Positions 27,707-34,012 of a stretch of 34,012 nt of DNA are shown here, one piece after another; position 1 is the stretch's first letter; each line of letters starts with the position of its first letter. The stretch is from a virus, in the IMG/VR virus record IMGVR_UViG_3300042465_007188, positions 1 to 34,012 of that record. One strand, 5' to 3'. The notes beneath the pieces are model-generated. The model saw only the letters and a program-made list of their open reading frames with translations, did no database searches and was not told the DNA's origin. The position numbers and the translations under genes are program-made.

Positions 27707-28052
27707 TGAGCACCTCGTAGCCAATGCCGCACATGCCGCAGTATGTGGCAGGCGTGCAGTTGAATCGGCATTGGCCGACCATGCCGTGAATTGCTTCTCG
27801 CAGCCTACGCACCTCCGCGATGAGCGCGGGCACGTCGGTGCGGGCGGCCACGAGGAAGTCGCGGTCCGCGATGCTGCACTTTTCTCCGTATTCACCAGCA
27901 CCCGATCCATCGTCGAACACTTCGCGATAAAACGGTGAACTCGGGTCCGCGCTCACGGTCCAGTAGTCTCCGGGCCGGTCGCTTTCGTGAACGTACCAAG
28001 GCCCAGGAGTGGCCGCGTTCGCGCGGCGCTCGATTGCGTCGAGGTCGATCAT
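27696..28052 (-). CDS. Ead/Ea22-like protein, paralogue 2, 118 residues
   Basis: The N-terminus MIDLDAIERRANAATPGPWY, the central ADRDFLVAARTDVPALIAEV and RRLREAIHGMV match the neighbouring paralogue and the Ead/Ea22 group. The C-terminus differs: it carries Cys clusters (GQCRFNCTPATYCGMCGIGY) that could bind a metal. The ATG at 28052 overlaps the preceding stop as ATGA. As in other phages with several copies, the conserved N-terminal half is joined to varied ends. The role is unknown. Confidence 0.8.
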   Translation of the reverse strand: MIDLDAIERRANAATPGPWYVHESDRPGDYWTVSADPSSPFYREVFDDGSGAGEYGEKCSIADRDFLVAARTDVPALIAEVRRLREAIHGMVGQCRFNCTPATYCGMCGIGYEVLNEP

Positions 28053-29068
28053 GGCTCCTCCGGAATCGGCAGGGCGCGGATCACACGCTCAGCGAACGCG
28101 CCTTCAGGTGCCGCATGAATAGCCGCCTCGCACGCCTCGCGCATGACCTCCGCTCCGCGGCGGTAGGCGTTGGTCCACTTCGCGCCGACGTACGCCTCCC
28201 GCGTCGCGCGCAGCTCCGCGTCTGCGTTGGCCACGCGGACGAGAAGCTCGTCGCGCTCGTCGGTGAGGGCTTCGATCTCGCGCTTCGCTTGGAGCCGCGC
28301 GCGCGTCGTCTCGTTCGTCGCGTCGGCGAGCTGGTGCATAAGGCGGTTCACCTCGCAGCGCGCTTCGTACAGTTCCTTGCGCACCTGGTCGAGCATAGCC
28401 CGAACGTCCACGGCGTGACTGCTTGCCGCCTCGTAAGACGTGCGCCACCGCTCCACCTCGGCGCGCGCTTCGTCGCGCTCGCGCGTCCTCTCGGCCTCTT
28501 GCGCCCACCCGCGTTCGGCGCTTAGGCACATCTGCTCGTGCCATGACACGTACATTTCCAATTGCACGCGCGTATCCTTGAGCGTTTCGGCGAGCTCGAG
28601 CATAGCGGAGTGTGCGCTCCGGCCCTGCATGCCTGCGGCTTCCCAGCACGCAAGCGATCGGTCGCGCTCCCGGGTCACCTCGGCGAGGTTCAGCGCGCAC
28701 GATTCCCAGTCCGCCCGTGCCGCGTTGCGTTCTTGCACCGCGTCAATCAGCCGCGCGCGGAGCTCGTCGCGTTCGCGCATGAGCTCGAGCACGGGGTCCG
28801 TGTGAAGCGGCGTCGTCTCGCGGCGGCGGTCCCCACGCGGGAGAAGGCACCCGCAACTTTTGATGAGGCCCGCGCGGAGGAGGAACCCACGGGCAAGGCG
28901 CTCGCGGCCGCATCGGCACCGGACGCGCCACATGGCGCCCGAACCTTCGTGGCCCGGCGCGTACTCCACGACGGTCAGCCGTCCGTAAACCTTGCCGGTT
29001 TCGTCGATGCAGTTTCGGCGCTTGGGTTTTCCCTGCTCGGCGTCGTGCATGGCATTTGCGGAGCTCAC
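28049..29068 (-). CDS. Zinc-binding SCGC module fused to a long coiled coil, 339 residues
   Basis: Residues about 20-78 form one metal-binding unit like those at 26225-26632 (DETGKVYGRLTVVEYAPGHE, then WRVRCRCGRERLARGFLLRA, GLIKSCGCL). Residues about 95-300 are charged heptads with many Arg, Glu and Ala, a long coiled coil (LELMRERDELRARLIDAVQE, RERDEARAEVERWRTSYEAA). The C-terminus has EVMREACEAAIHAAPEGAFA. The likely start is the GTG at 29068, overlapping the RusA stop as GTGA; an ATG at 29050 is possible. The fusion suggests a DNA-binding head on a dimerising rod, perhaps a structural or nucleoid-type protein. Function is unproven, and no nuclease residues are visible. Confidence 0.75.
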   Translation of the reverse strand: MSSANAMHDAEQGKPKRRNCIDETGKVYGRLTVVEYAPGHEGSGAMWRVRCRCGRERLARGFLLRAGLIKSCGCLLPRGDRRRETTPLHTDPVLELMRERDELRARLIDAVQERNAARADWESCALNLAEVTRERDRSLACWEAAGMQGRSAHSAMLELAETLKDTRVQLEMYVSWHEQMCLSAERGWAQEAERTRERDEARAEVERWRTSYEAASSHAVDVRAMLDQVRKELYEARCEVNRLMHQLADATNETTRARLQAKREIEALTDERDELLVRVANADAELRATREAYVGAKWTNAYRRGAEVMREACEAAIHAAPEGAFAERVIRALPIPEEP

Positions 29069-29688
29069 AAGGCACCGCCCGAGCGCTTTTGCGTCTTCCG
29101 CGTGGTTGCGGTGCCGTCGCGTCCAATCGTCGCGCCTTGCCCCGGTTCCGTGGCGGCGTTGGGCTTCTTGCGGCTCGCGTTCGGTCTCCCCGTCGCGCGC
29201 ACCTCGAGCTCGATGTACTCCCACGCGGGATCGTCGGTCGGGTCGTAGACCACGCGGAGGTCGTGGACCTGCGAGTCATTGGCCCAAAGCTCGGCGCCCG
29301 GTTCCTCTCCGCGGTGAAGCTGGCCCGCGTCGAGGATGGTCTTGGCGATGTTGTCGAGGTCGCCGCGGAGCGAGGGCGCCCAAAGCGCGATGGTCACGGC
29401 CACGATGCGCGTGGCGTCCCACGGCCGGCCGGTCTGCACCTCCCACGTGCCGCGGATGGCGGCGAGGGTCTCGCACAACCGGCCCACGTGGCGCGTGTAG
29501 GCGTCGGGCATGAAGGCACCCCGGCGCGTGATGCGCGGGCGGGGGCTGGCCATGTGCGGCGCGAAAATGTCGGCGCTGATGCGCTCGGCGCCGATGATGT
29601 CCGGCGGGCGGACGACGAAGGGGAAGCCGGCGCCCACTTCGATGGCGGCGGCGGGGACGTTCAACGTTGCGGGGTCTGGGTGTCGCAT
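29065..29688 (-). CDS. rusA: RusA-type Holliday-junction resolvase
   Basis: RusA-like enzymes cut Holliday junctions and branched DNA during replication and before packaging. The 207-residue product has the core strands IVAVTIALWAPSLRGDLDNI and the acidic residues Asp110, Asp112 (GDLDN) and Asp138 (WANDSQVHDLRVVYD), the three typical of the active site, with Lys116 next to them. The N-terminal 60 residues (MRHPDPATLNVPAAAIEVGA, FVVRPPDIIGAERISADIFA) and the basic, Arg/Lys/Thr-rich tail are extra compared with the family's usual length of about 120. GGAG precedes the ATG at 29688. It lies just downstream of the helicase, consistent with a replication-recombination operon. Confidence 0.88.
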   Translation of the reverse strand: MRHPDPATLNVPAAAIEVGAGFPFVVRPPDIIGAERISADIFAPHMASPRPRITRRGAFMPDAYTRHVGRLCETLAAIRGTWEVQTGRPWDATRIVAVTIALWAPSLRGDLDNIAKTILDAGQLHRGEEPGAELWANDSQVHDLRVVYDPTDDPAWEYIELEVRATGRPNASRKKPNAATEPGQGATIGRDGTATTRKTQKRSGGAL

Positions 29689-29704
29689 GGTTCTCCTGTC
29701 TTGG

Positions 29705-29998
29705 TCACGAGCCGATCGGCTCCTCGTCGTCGTGGGCGCGGTTGCGGCGCCAATTGCCTGGCCACTCGTCCTCGATGGCCTGCCAGGCCTCGAGCTCCTC
29801 GCGGCTTGGCTTGCGGGCGGGGATGCTGCGCGGCTCGAGGCCGGCGCGGCGGTGCTGGTCGTAAAGCCACGCGGTGATGGCGCCGACGCTCGGGCTCGGG
29901 CCAAGTTCCTCGAGGAGCCGGGCTACGATGGCCCAGTCGGGCTTGCCCTCGTGCTCCGCGAGGTGCGTGATGCGCGGCAAGTGATACCACGCGATCAC
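29705..29998 (-). CDS. Hypothetical 97-codon protein between helicase and resolvase
   Basis: The product (WYHLPRITHLAEHEGKPDWA, IVARLLEELGPSPSVGAITA, WLYDQHRRAGLEPRSIPARK, EDEWPGNWRRNRAHDDEE) is mostly helical. Its start GTG at 29998 overlaps the helicase stop as GTGA. No family is recognised. Coupling to the helicase and resolvase suggests a replication-linked function, for example a loader or primase accessory, but the sequence shows no zinc or ATP motifs. An upstream start at 30049 would lie inside the helicase gene and is rejected. Confidence 0.7.
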   Translation of the reverse strand: MIAWYHLPRITHLAEHEGKPDWAIVARLLEELGPSPSVGAITAWLYDQHRRAGLEPRSIPARKPSREELEAWQAIEDEWPGNWRRNRAHDDEEPIGS

Positions 29999-31335
29999 GG
30001 CGCCACCTCGTAGCGCTCGCGCACCTCGTCCCAGCGCATGGGGAGCCATGCCGGCCGGCCTTCGCGGGCCTTCTGCACCGAAAGGATCGGCGTGGCGCCC
30101 GGCTCTTGCTGCGTTCCCGGGATCGGGCGCGTGAGGAGGAGCACCGTGTCCGCGTGGCGGAGGACCGCGTACGAATCCCCGATCATGCCGCGCGTGGCCT
30201 GGGTGCCGGCCTTCTCGGCCTCGCGGTTGAGCTGCGCGAGCGCGAGGACCGGCACGTCAAGCGTGCGGGCCAGGGCTTTGAGCCGGCGCGCGTACTCTCC
30301 GAGGAGCTCGTGCCGCTCGGTGCGTCGGCGGGCGTCCTCTCCGGTCGGCTCGAGGATGCCGAGGTAGTCCACGACGATGAGGCCGAGGCGCTGGCCGTCG
30401 TCGGCGAGGCGGGCGGCCATGGCCTTGGCGCGCATGGCCACGTGGTCCGTGGTCTGGCCCGGGTCGCATGACCAGTCCACGCGGAAGCCCACGTCCACGA
30501 TCGCGGTCACGGCGCGGAGGAGCTCTCGGTATGCCTGGGCCTGGAGCTCGCGCGGGAGCATCTCGGGGCGGTGCTCGCACCCGTACTCTTGCCGCGCCAC
30601 GCGGGCGAGGTTGGCGCTCGCGCTCATCTCGAGGCCGACGAATAGGCACCAGGTCCCGGCGGCGTGGCAAGCGCGCGCGTACTGGATGCCGAGGACCGTC
30701 TTGCCCACGCCGGTGGCGGCCGCGAGGATTGTGAGGCTTCCGGGCGTGAGCTGGACGCATTGGTCAAGCTCCGGCCACGGGCTCGGGGTCGATGCGCGGG
30801 TCTGGGCCTGTAGGCGCTCGATGAGCTCGTGCGCGGCCTCGCGAGTTGTTTGGATGCCGCGGCGCACGTCGTCGGTTGCCGGCGCGATGCGCTCGAGGAG
30901 CTCCTTGCGTAGGGCCTCGGGGCTCTCGCGCATGGCCTCGGCTCGGCCGGTGAGCTCGCGCGTTACGCGGACGAGTTCGCGGAGCTCGTGAGCGTGGCGA
31001 AGGTCGTGAACGATTTCCTCCGCGCGCTCGTCGCTCGTGAGGCCTCCGCGGGTGAGGTATTCCTCCGAGGCATCGCGCGCGCTCTGAAACCAGGTGCGCC
31101 ACGAGGGCGAAGCCGGGTGCGCCTTGCTCTTGGCAGCCTCCTCGGCGACGGCGGCGGCCTCGAGAGGTTCGCCGCGCATGTCCACCGACTTGCACGCGGT
31201 CCACCATGCGGCGGCCGATGCTTGGCCGAACGTCGTGGCGTCGATGGCCTCGAGGAGCCGGGCCCGTGCCGCGTTGGAGCATCGGAGGACGTGGACGCAT
31301 GCGGCGAGCTCCACCTCCGTTCGGATCATCGTCAT
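29995..31335 (-). CDS. DnaB-like replicative helicase
   Basis: This 446-residue protein should unwind phage DNA ahead of the host replisome. The N-terminal 150 residues are a DnaB N-like helical region (RARLLEAIDATTFGQASAAA, ELVRVTRELTGRAEAMRESP). The RecA-like core has Walker A AATGVGKT at 206-213, LFVGLEMSASANLARVARQE at 231-250, Walker B LIVVDYLGIL at 319-328, LALAQLNREAEKAG at about 364-377, and the hairpin/finger region KAREGRPAWLPMRWDE near the end. It has no primase domain. The ATG at 31335 overlaps the stop of the replication gene as ATGA; a second ATG lies two codons later. With the preceding gene it forms the usual initiator/loader plus helicase pair of theta-type phage replication modules. 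Confidence 0.9.
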   Translation of the reverse strand: MTMIRTEVELAACVHVLRCSNAARARLLEAIDATTFGQASAAAWWTACKSVDMRGEPLEAAAVAEEAAKSKAHPASPSWRTWFQSARDASEEYLTRGGLTSDERAEEIVHDLRHAHELRELVRVTRELTGRAEAMRESPEALRKELLERIAPATDDVRRGIQTTREAAHELIERLQAQTRASTPSPWPELDQCVQLTPGSLTILAAATGVGKTVLGIQYARACHAAGTWCLFVGLEMSASANLARVARQEYGCEHRPEMLPRELQAQAYRELLRAVTAIVDVGFRVDWSCDPGQTTDHVAMRAKAMAARLADDGQRLGLIVVDYLGILEPTGEDARRRTERHELLGEYARRLKALARTLDVPVLALAQLNREAEKAGTQATRGMIGDSYAVLRHADTVLLLTRPIPGTQQEPGATPILSVQKAREGRPAWLPMRWDEVRERYEVAP

Positions 31336-31985
31336 GGCAAAGCCTTCGGTGCAAACCGTGGGATGCCCACGGCCTCGAGGGTTGGGCGCTGGGTGCGCGT
31401 GGCGGTTACGGGTTGCCGAGTCGGGTCGGCCTTGGCGAGCCAGTTGCGGAAGGCGGCGTCCCAGTCCGCGCACCGGCGGTCATGGGCCTGGGCGTGGTCG
31501 CGGAAGCGCTCGGCCTGCCACTCCACCGCCAGGCCTCGACTCTCGGCCGCGGCGCGGTGCGCTGCGGTAGGGGCCCACGCGTCGGGGATGCGGACGGCGG
31601 GGCGCTTGCGCGGAGAGAGAGTCTCTCTCTTCTCCTCTTCTCTCGTCTCGTCTCGTCTAGCCGTTACGTCACGTGTCGTAACGTTACATGACGTGTCGTC
31701 ACGTGACGTGATGTCACCGGCTTGGGCAACCTTCCGGCGGCTCCGGTTGGTTCGCGCGCGCTGGGCGATGAGCGGGCCGAGCATGGCCTCGAGCGTGCGC
31801 CAAAGGTTCATGGCCTCGAGCTGGGCCTTGGCGGCCTCAAGGGCTTCGGGGAGCTCGTCCGTTTCCCGCGCGACGCGATGCTCCGTCACGCGTAGGTGCG
31901 CCTTGGCGAGCTCAACGTGCCCAAGGTCGAGGAGAAGGAGGAGGCGGGCGTCGTCCGCGAGCTCCCTGCGATACCATCCGGCCAT
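31332..31985 (-). CDS. Replication protein with DnaT-like C-terminal module and an embedded origin
   Basis: The 217-residue product likely recruits the helicase to the origin. Residues 1-85 are helical (WYRRELADDARLLLLLDLGH, ALEAAKAQLEAMNLWRTLEA). Residues 91-124 are low-complexity, Thr/Arg/Asp/Glu-rich, and are coded by a repeat-rich DNA tract (31612-31716). Residues 136-185 (AWAPTAAHRAAAESRGLAVE, FRDHAQAHDRRCADWDAAFR, NWLA) match the DnaT/replication-loader module that binds single-stranded DNA. The overall plan, a DNA-binding protein whose own gene contains the origin, followed by the helicase, resembles lambda O and P. The ATG at 31985 with GGAAAG upstream is preferred; the GTG at 32009 is possible. 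The protein is well conserved at its end, but no helicase-loader ATPase is present. Confidence 0.8.
   Translation of the reverse strand: MAGWYRRELADDARLLLLLDLGHVELAKAHLRVTEHRVARETDELPEALEAAKAQLEAMNLWRTLEAMLGPLIAQRARTNRSRRKVAQAGDITSRDDTSCNVTTRDVTARRDETREEEKRETLSPRKRPAVRIPDAWAPTAAHRAAAESRGLAVEWQAERFRDHAQAHDRRCADWDAAFRNWLAKADPTRQPVTATRTQRPTLEAVGIPRFAPKALP
31612..31716. other. Putative replication origin inside the replication gene
   Basis: This tract has a short inverted repeat AGAGAGA/TCTCTCT (31614-31628), a long pyrimidine-rich run on the plus strand (31622-31660) with TCTCG three times in tandem, two similar 19-base repeats at 31662-31680 and 31682-31700 (16 of 19 equal), and perfect palindromes GTAACGTTAC (31678-31687) and CGTCACGTGACG (31697-31708). 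Nothing else in the window is so dense in short repeats. By analogy with lambda, where iterons lie in the O gene, it is the best origin candidate. Confidence 0.6.
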
Positions 31986-32010
31986 GCTGCGATCTTTCCG
32001 TGGTCGCACG

Positions 32011-32039
32011 TTGACGCGGACGCGGAAATCGCGTACGTT
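32011..32039 (+). promoter_or_regulatory. Plus-strand promoter-like pair before a hairpin with T-run
   Basis: TTGACG (32011-32016) and TACGTT (32034-32039) are separated by 17 bases. The -35 agrees in five of six positions, and the -10 has the key T, A and final T. It points away from the replication gene, toward the hairpin at 32060-32092. No plus-strand gene is here, so it would drive only a short RNA. Confidence 0.5.
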
Positions 32040-32045
32040 TGGCGT

Positions 32046-32100
32046 GCGTGGTTGTTATCGGCCCCGGACCGCTTGCGACGGTTTCCGGGGCCTGTCTTTT
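32046..32100 (+). ncRNA. Predicted short antisense-oriented RNA (oop-like position)
   Basis: A transcript started by the promoter-like pair at 32011-32039 would begin near 32046 and end at the T-run after the hairpin at 32060-32092, about 55 nucleotides. It lies in the 142-base gap (31986-32127) between a small zinc-finger gene and the replication gene, on the strand opposite to all genes. Lambda oop RNA has the same placement: starting beside the O gene, moving away from it and ending at the gene before. The RNA is predicted only from these signals; no conservation can be tested here. Confidence 0.4.
32060..32100 (+). terminator. Rho-independent terminator on the plus strand
   Basis: GGCCCCGGA (32060-32068) pairs exactly with TCCGGGGCC (32084-32092). 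An inner CCG/CGG pairing (32069-32071 with 32079-32081) leaves a seven-base loop. TGTCTTTT follows at 32093-32100. On the minus strand the hairpin is not followed by a T-run, so as a terminator it works for plus-strand transcription, or acts as a leader structure for the minus strand. Confidence 0.65.
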
Positions 32101-32127
32101 CTACGCGCGTTCCGTGGACGGTGCAAC

Positions 32128-32343
32128 CTAGAAGAGGTCGCGCTGTCGGGGGTCTTTGGGTCGCTCGGGCTCGGTGCAATTGGCGTGGCGCTTGCCAAAT
32201 TGGCGGGTGGCCTCCACGAGCTCCACGACGTTGATGGGCACGGCGAGGCGGAGGGCTCCCTCGCACCGGCCGCAGTAGACCACGAGGAGCTTGGTTCCCG
32301 GGGTCTGGTGCACGGTCACGAAATCGGGGATTCGGTCACTCAT
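32128..32343 (-). CDS. Small zinc-finger-like protein, 71 residues
   Basis: The product (MSDRIPDFVTVHQTPGTKLL, VVYCGRCEGALRLAVPINVV, ELVEATRQFGKRHANC) has Cys24, Cys27, His53 and Cys56, a likely single zinc site, with a C-terminal basic tail (RPKDPRQRDLF). Proteins of this pattern are common in phage early regions and are thought to bind nucleic acids, though roles are unknown. The ATG at 32343 overlaps the preceding gene by eight bases; an upstream extension to 32505 lies inside that gene. Its 3' end is next to the plus-strand terminator, so the predicted small RNA would run toward but stop short of it. Confidence 0.75.
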   Translation of the reverse strand: MSDRIPDFVTVHQTPGTKLLVVYCGRCEGALRLAVPINVVELVEATRQFGKRHANCTEPERPKDPRQRDLF

Positions 32344-32887
32344 CGGGCGTGGGCTCCGGTTCGGGCGGGTTGATGGTCGCGGCGTAGCGCTCGAGCTGCT
32401 TGGCCACGCGGGCGAGCGCGGTGCGCAGGCGCGCGAGGTCCTTCTCGTGGGCGGCCTTGGCGTCCTCGAGGGTCCTGGCGTAGGAGCGCATGCGCCCGGC
32501 GTCATGACACGCCGTGTTCAGCGCGCGCTTCGTTTTGGCGTGCGCCTCCTCCTCGATGTGGAACGTTCGGCGCCACTTGGCGTGGACGCCCTCGAGCTCC
32601 TCCCGGAGTCCGCGCGTTTCCTCGCGGGCGGCGTCGAGCTCGGCGCGGACGGTCTCGAGCGTGGCGAGGAGCTCCTCGCGGGTCGGGTGCTGGTCGTGGG
32701 TCATGGGCTCCGGTCGGGTGTGCGGGAGCTGCCAGTCGATGGCGTGCTCCTGGTGCTGGTCGGCGAGCATGCGGTGGACGGCTGCGCGGATTGCCGCGGC
32801 GGCGCCCTCGGCCTTCACGATCTTGGCGAAGGCCTCGCGGCCGATGCGGTCGATCGCGATCTCCTCGATGGTGCGGTGCGTGGTCAT
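32336..32887 (-). CDS. Hypothetical coiled-coil protein, 183 residues
   Basis: Residues 1-60 (MTTHRTIEEIAIDRIGREAF, AKIVKAEGAAAAIRAAVHRM) form a small helical domain. Residues 65-165 are a charged coiled coil (TREELLATLETVRAELDAAR, EETRGLREELEGVHAKWRRT, RLRTALARVAKQLERYAATI). The end is PEPEPTPDE. No family is recognised. The ATG at 32887 overlaps the previous stop as ATGA. An internal ATG at residue 62 could give the coiled coil alone. The position between nuclease and replication genes suggests an early protein linked to DNA metabolism; the sequence has no enzyme motif. Confidence 0.72.
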   Translation of the reverse strand: MTTHRTIEEIAIDRIGREAFAKIVKAEGAAAAIRAAVHRMLADQHQEHAIDWQLPHTRPEPMTHDQHPTREELLATLETVRAELDAAREETRGLREELEGVHAKWRRTFHIEEEAHAKTKRALNTACHDAGRMRSYARTLEDAKAAHEKDLARLRTALARVAKQLERYAATINPPEPEPTPDE

Positions 32888-33309
32888 GGCTGCTTTTTGA
32901 AGACGTTCGTGGGGATGCTCGGGGCCTTGGTGCCGTAGGTGCGGAGGGCGCCATCGGACGGGATGACCAGGGTCGATGGTGACGGCGCGAGCTCGCCGCG
33001 AGCCTTGCGCTCCTCGAGCCACGCGCGCATGCGGCGTGCGGTCTTCAGATCCCACGAGGCGCGCTCGCGCGTGCGCTCGTCCTCCTGTTGCGAGCGCCAC
33101 CGGGCGCGGCGTTCGTGGTCCTCGGCGTGGAACGCGAGCCACTCGAGCGGGGCGGTGCTGTACCACTTGCCGATGGCACTCTCCCCGGTCCACGCCTTCG
33201 ACTCGTGGCGGATCTCGTGGTCGGGCATGCGGTCCCCGCGCGTCATGGCGCGCCCGGCGCCAAATACCGCGGCCTCGAGGCGGGCGAGGCGCTCCTCGAT
33301 CGTGGTCAC
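32884..33309 (-). CDS. Hypothetical 141-codon protein downstream of the nuclease
   Basis: The product begins VTTIEERLARLEAAVFGAGR, has a Trp- and Arg-rich centre (AIGKWYSTAPLEWLAFHAED, HERRARWRSQQEDERTRERA, MRAWLEERKARGELAPSPST) and ends GTKAPSIPTNVFKKQP. It is mostly helical and charged. The GTG at 33309 overlaps the nuclease stop as GTGA and has AGG at good spacing. No family is recognised. Tight coupling to the nuclease hints at a role in recombination or replication. The alternative start at 33354 would overlap the nuclease further and gives a poorly coded leader. Confidence 0.72.
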   Translation of the reverse strand: MTTIEERLARLEAAVFGAGRAMTRGDRMPDHEIRHESKAWTGESAIGKWYSTAPLEWLAFHAEDHERRARWRSQQEDERTRERASWDLKTARRMRAWLEERKARGELAPSPSTLVIPSDGALRTYGTKAPSIPTNVFKKQP

Positions 33310-34012
33310 GCCTTCACCTCTTGCGTGGTCGTGTAGCTGGTGGCCTTGGCGCACTCGGCGATTTCCGAGTCGGTGGCGCCGTGGAAGCGGGCCACGGCCT
33401 CGAGGGCCTTGGCGTCCATGCTCGAGCGCGTGCGCGTCACCGACACGAGGCGCTTACCACCCGGAAGCGGCACCGGGTCCGCGACGGCCATGGCCTTGAT
33501 CTCGTCCTCGATGAGCTCGAGGCGCTTCTTGGCCTGGCGGAGCTCGAGCCAAATCTCCCCGGCGCGCTCGCGCGTCACCGGGCCCGGGCCGGCCGGGGCG
33601 ATGATGGCGGACATGGCGGAAAGCTGGGCGGGGCATGCGAGCTGCGCGGGGCAGTATTTGCACTCGGGCCCGCGCTGGAGGCGGAGCTCCCCGCGGCGCG
33701 CCACGGCGGCGGCCTCCGCGAGGGTCTCGATGTGCGTGGCGAGCTGCGTACGGTTGAACGTGCGGACGCTCACGAACGCGCGCTCGCACCCGGGCGGCGC
33801 TTGAACGATGAGCGCATGGAGCTCCTCGAACTCCACGAAGCGCCGGGACGTTGCCACGGCGGCCATGAGGGTGGCAAGCTGCGGGGAGCTCGAGGCCTCC
33901 ACGCGTTCCTGGCCGAACTTCCAATCGGCGACGATGAGCACGCGGCGCCCGTCGCGGTCGAGGCCGAACGCAATCAGGTCCGCGGTCCCCGGGAGCACGT
34001 GCGCGGGGAGGT
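33306..34012 (-). CDS. Cas4/DUF2800-like nuclease, C-terminal part (right copy)
   Basis: This partial gene enters at the window end within codon 111 of the full protein and continues to the stop at 33306 (234 residues visible). It repeats the nuclease core (GTADLIAFGLDRDGRRVLIV, ADWKFGQ) and the cysteine cluster (ECKYCPAQLAC), and adds the C-terminus: RERAGEIWLELRQAKKRLEL, PLPGGKRLVSVTRTRSSMDA, EAVARFHGATDSEIAECAKA. In the overlap it differs from the left copy in four residues (E for D, V for A, N for S, Q for E). The left copy (1-715) gives the missing N-terminus. The two are best read as one gene from a circular genome, not two paralogues, because the frame closes exactly. Confidence 0.85.
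   Translation of the reverse strand, partial: LPAHVLPGTADLIAFGLDRDGRRVLIVADWKFGQERVEASSSPQLATLMAAVATSRRFVEFEELHALIVQAPPGCERAFVSVRTFNRTQLATHIETLAEAAAVARRGELRLQRGPECKYCPAQLACPAQLSAMSAIIAPAGPGPVTRERAGEIWLELRQAKKRLELIEDEIKAMAVADPVPLPGGKRLVSVTRTRSSMDAKALEAVARFHGATDSEIAECAKATSYTTTQEVKA
33629..34012. repeat. Right copy of the 384-bp terminal overlap
   Basis: This matches bases 1-384 with 12 substitutions and no gap. Removing one copy leaves 33,628 bases and restores the nuclease gene. Five of the 12 substitutions fall within about 25 bases (left copy about 126-150), the rest are scattered. Confidence 0.9.

Noticed and set aside
31622-31660. A CRISPR-like or simple-sequence array
   Set aside because: The repeats are only five bases in tandem and are part of a compact tract within a coding gene; no spacer structure exists.
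32110-32127. A minus-strand promoter (TTGCAC with TAGAAA, 17-base gap) before the hairpin
   Set aside because: The -35 agrees at only three positions, and the hairpin would follow directly. Too weak to list as a feature.
1-34012. Integrase, excisionase, CI-like repressor, tRNA genes, DNA or RNA polymerase, toxin-antitoxin pair
   Set aside because: Looked for in all supported frames; no convincing motif was found. Absence by eye does not prove absence.
33306-34012. A second, paralogous nuclease gene
   Set aside because: Gap-free overlap at both ends and exact restoration of one 345-codon frame make a single gene from a circular genome much more likely.

Overview
The window is very GC-rich DNA whose real genes all lie on the minus strand, mostly joined by ATGA, GTGA or TGATG stop/start overlaps. 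It reads as an essentially complete genome of a small tailed phage with a podovirus-like plan: small and large terminase, portal, scaffold, major capsid protein, head-tail adaptor, a large nozzle-like protein, four ejection-type proteins, fibre and lysis genes, but no tape measure, tail tube or sheath. Bases 1-384 match 33629-34012 with 12 substitutions and no gaps, and the nuclease gene cut at both ends is restored in frame (345 codons plus stop) when the ends are joined. This suggests a circular or circularly permuted genome of 33,628 bp, assembled from a population carrying variation. A lysis cassette with a lipoprotein-like product and an endolysin with a basic C-terminal helix suggest a Gram-negative, GC-rich host; the sequence does not name it.

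Layout in the direction of transcription (descending coordinates). A sigma70-like promoter at 2008-2035 starts the recombination block: a 73-codon gene, a 34-codon membrane peptide, an ERF-type single-strand annealing protein, an 81-codon gene and a Cas4/DUF2800-like Fe-S nuclease that crosses the window ends. Small genes follow, then a replication protein with a DnaT-like C-terminal module (31332-31985), a DnaB-type helicase (29995-31335) and a RusA-type resolvase (29065-29688). Next comes an accessory block (25670-29068) of small zinc-ribbon proteins and Ead/Ea22-like paralogues. An HNH endonuclease with a NUMOD4-like start precedes the packaging and virion genes (25085 down to about 4635), and the lysis genes (about 4447 to 2068) close the circle at the promoter.

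The most interesting region is the replication locus. The replication gene contains a repeat- and palindrome-rich tract (31612-31716) that looks like an internal origin. Just upstream, on the otherwise gene-free plus strand, is a promoter-like pair (32011-32039) followed about 20 bases later by a GC hairpin and T-run (32060-32100). This predicts a short antisense-oriented RNA placed like lambda oop RNA. Two places show abrupt switches of the apparent coding frame with long overlaps: acetyltransferase, small beta protein and large terminase (24027-24374), and the lysis lipoprotein region (3763-4002). No integrase, repressor, DNA polymerase, RNA polymerase, tRNA or CRISPR array was recognised. 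The phage probably relies on host polymerases, and its lifestyle cannot be settled from the sequence.
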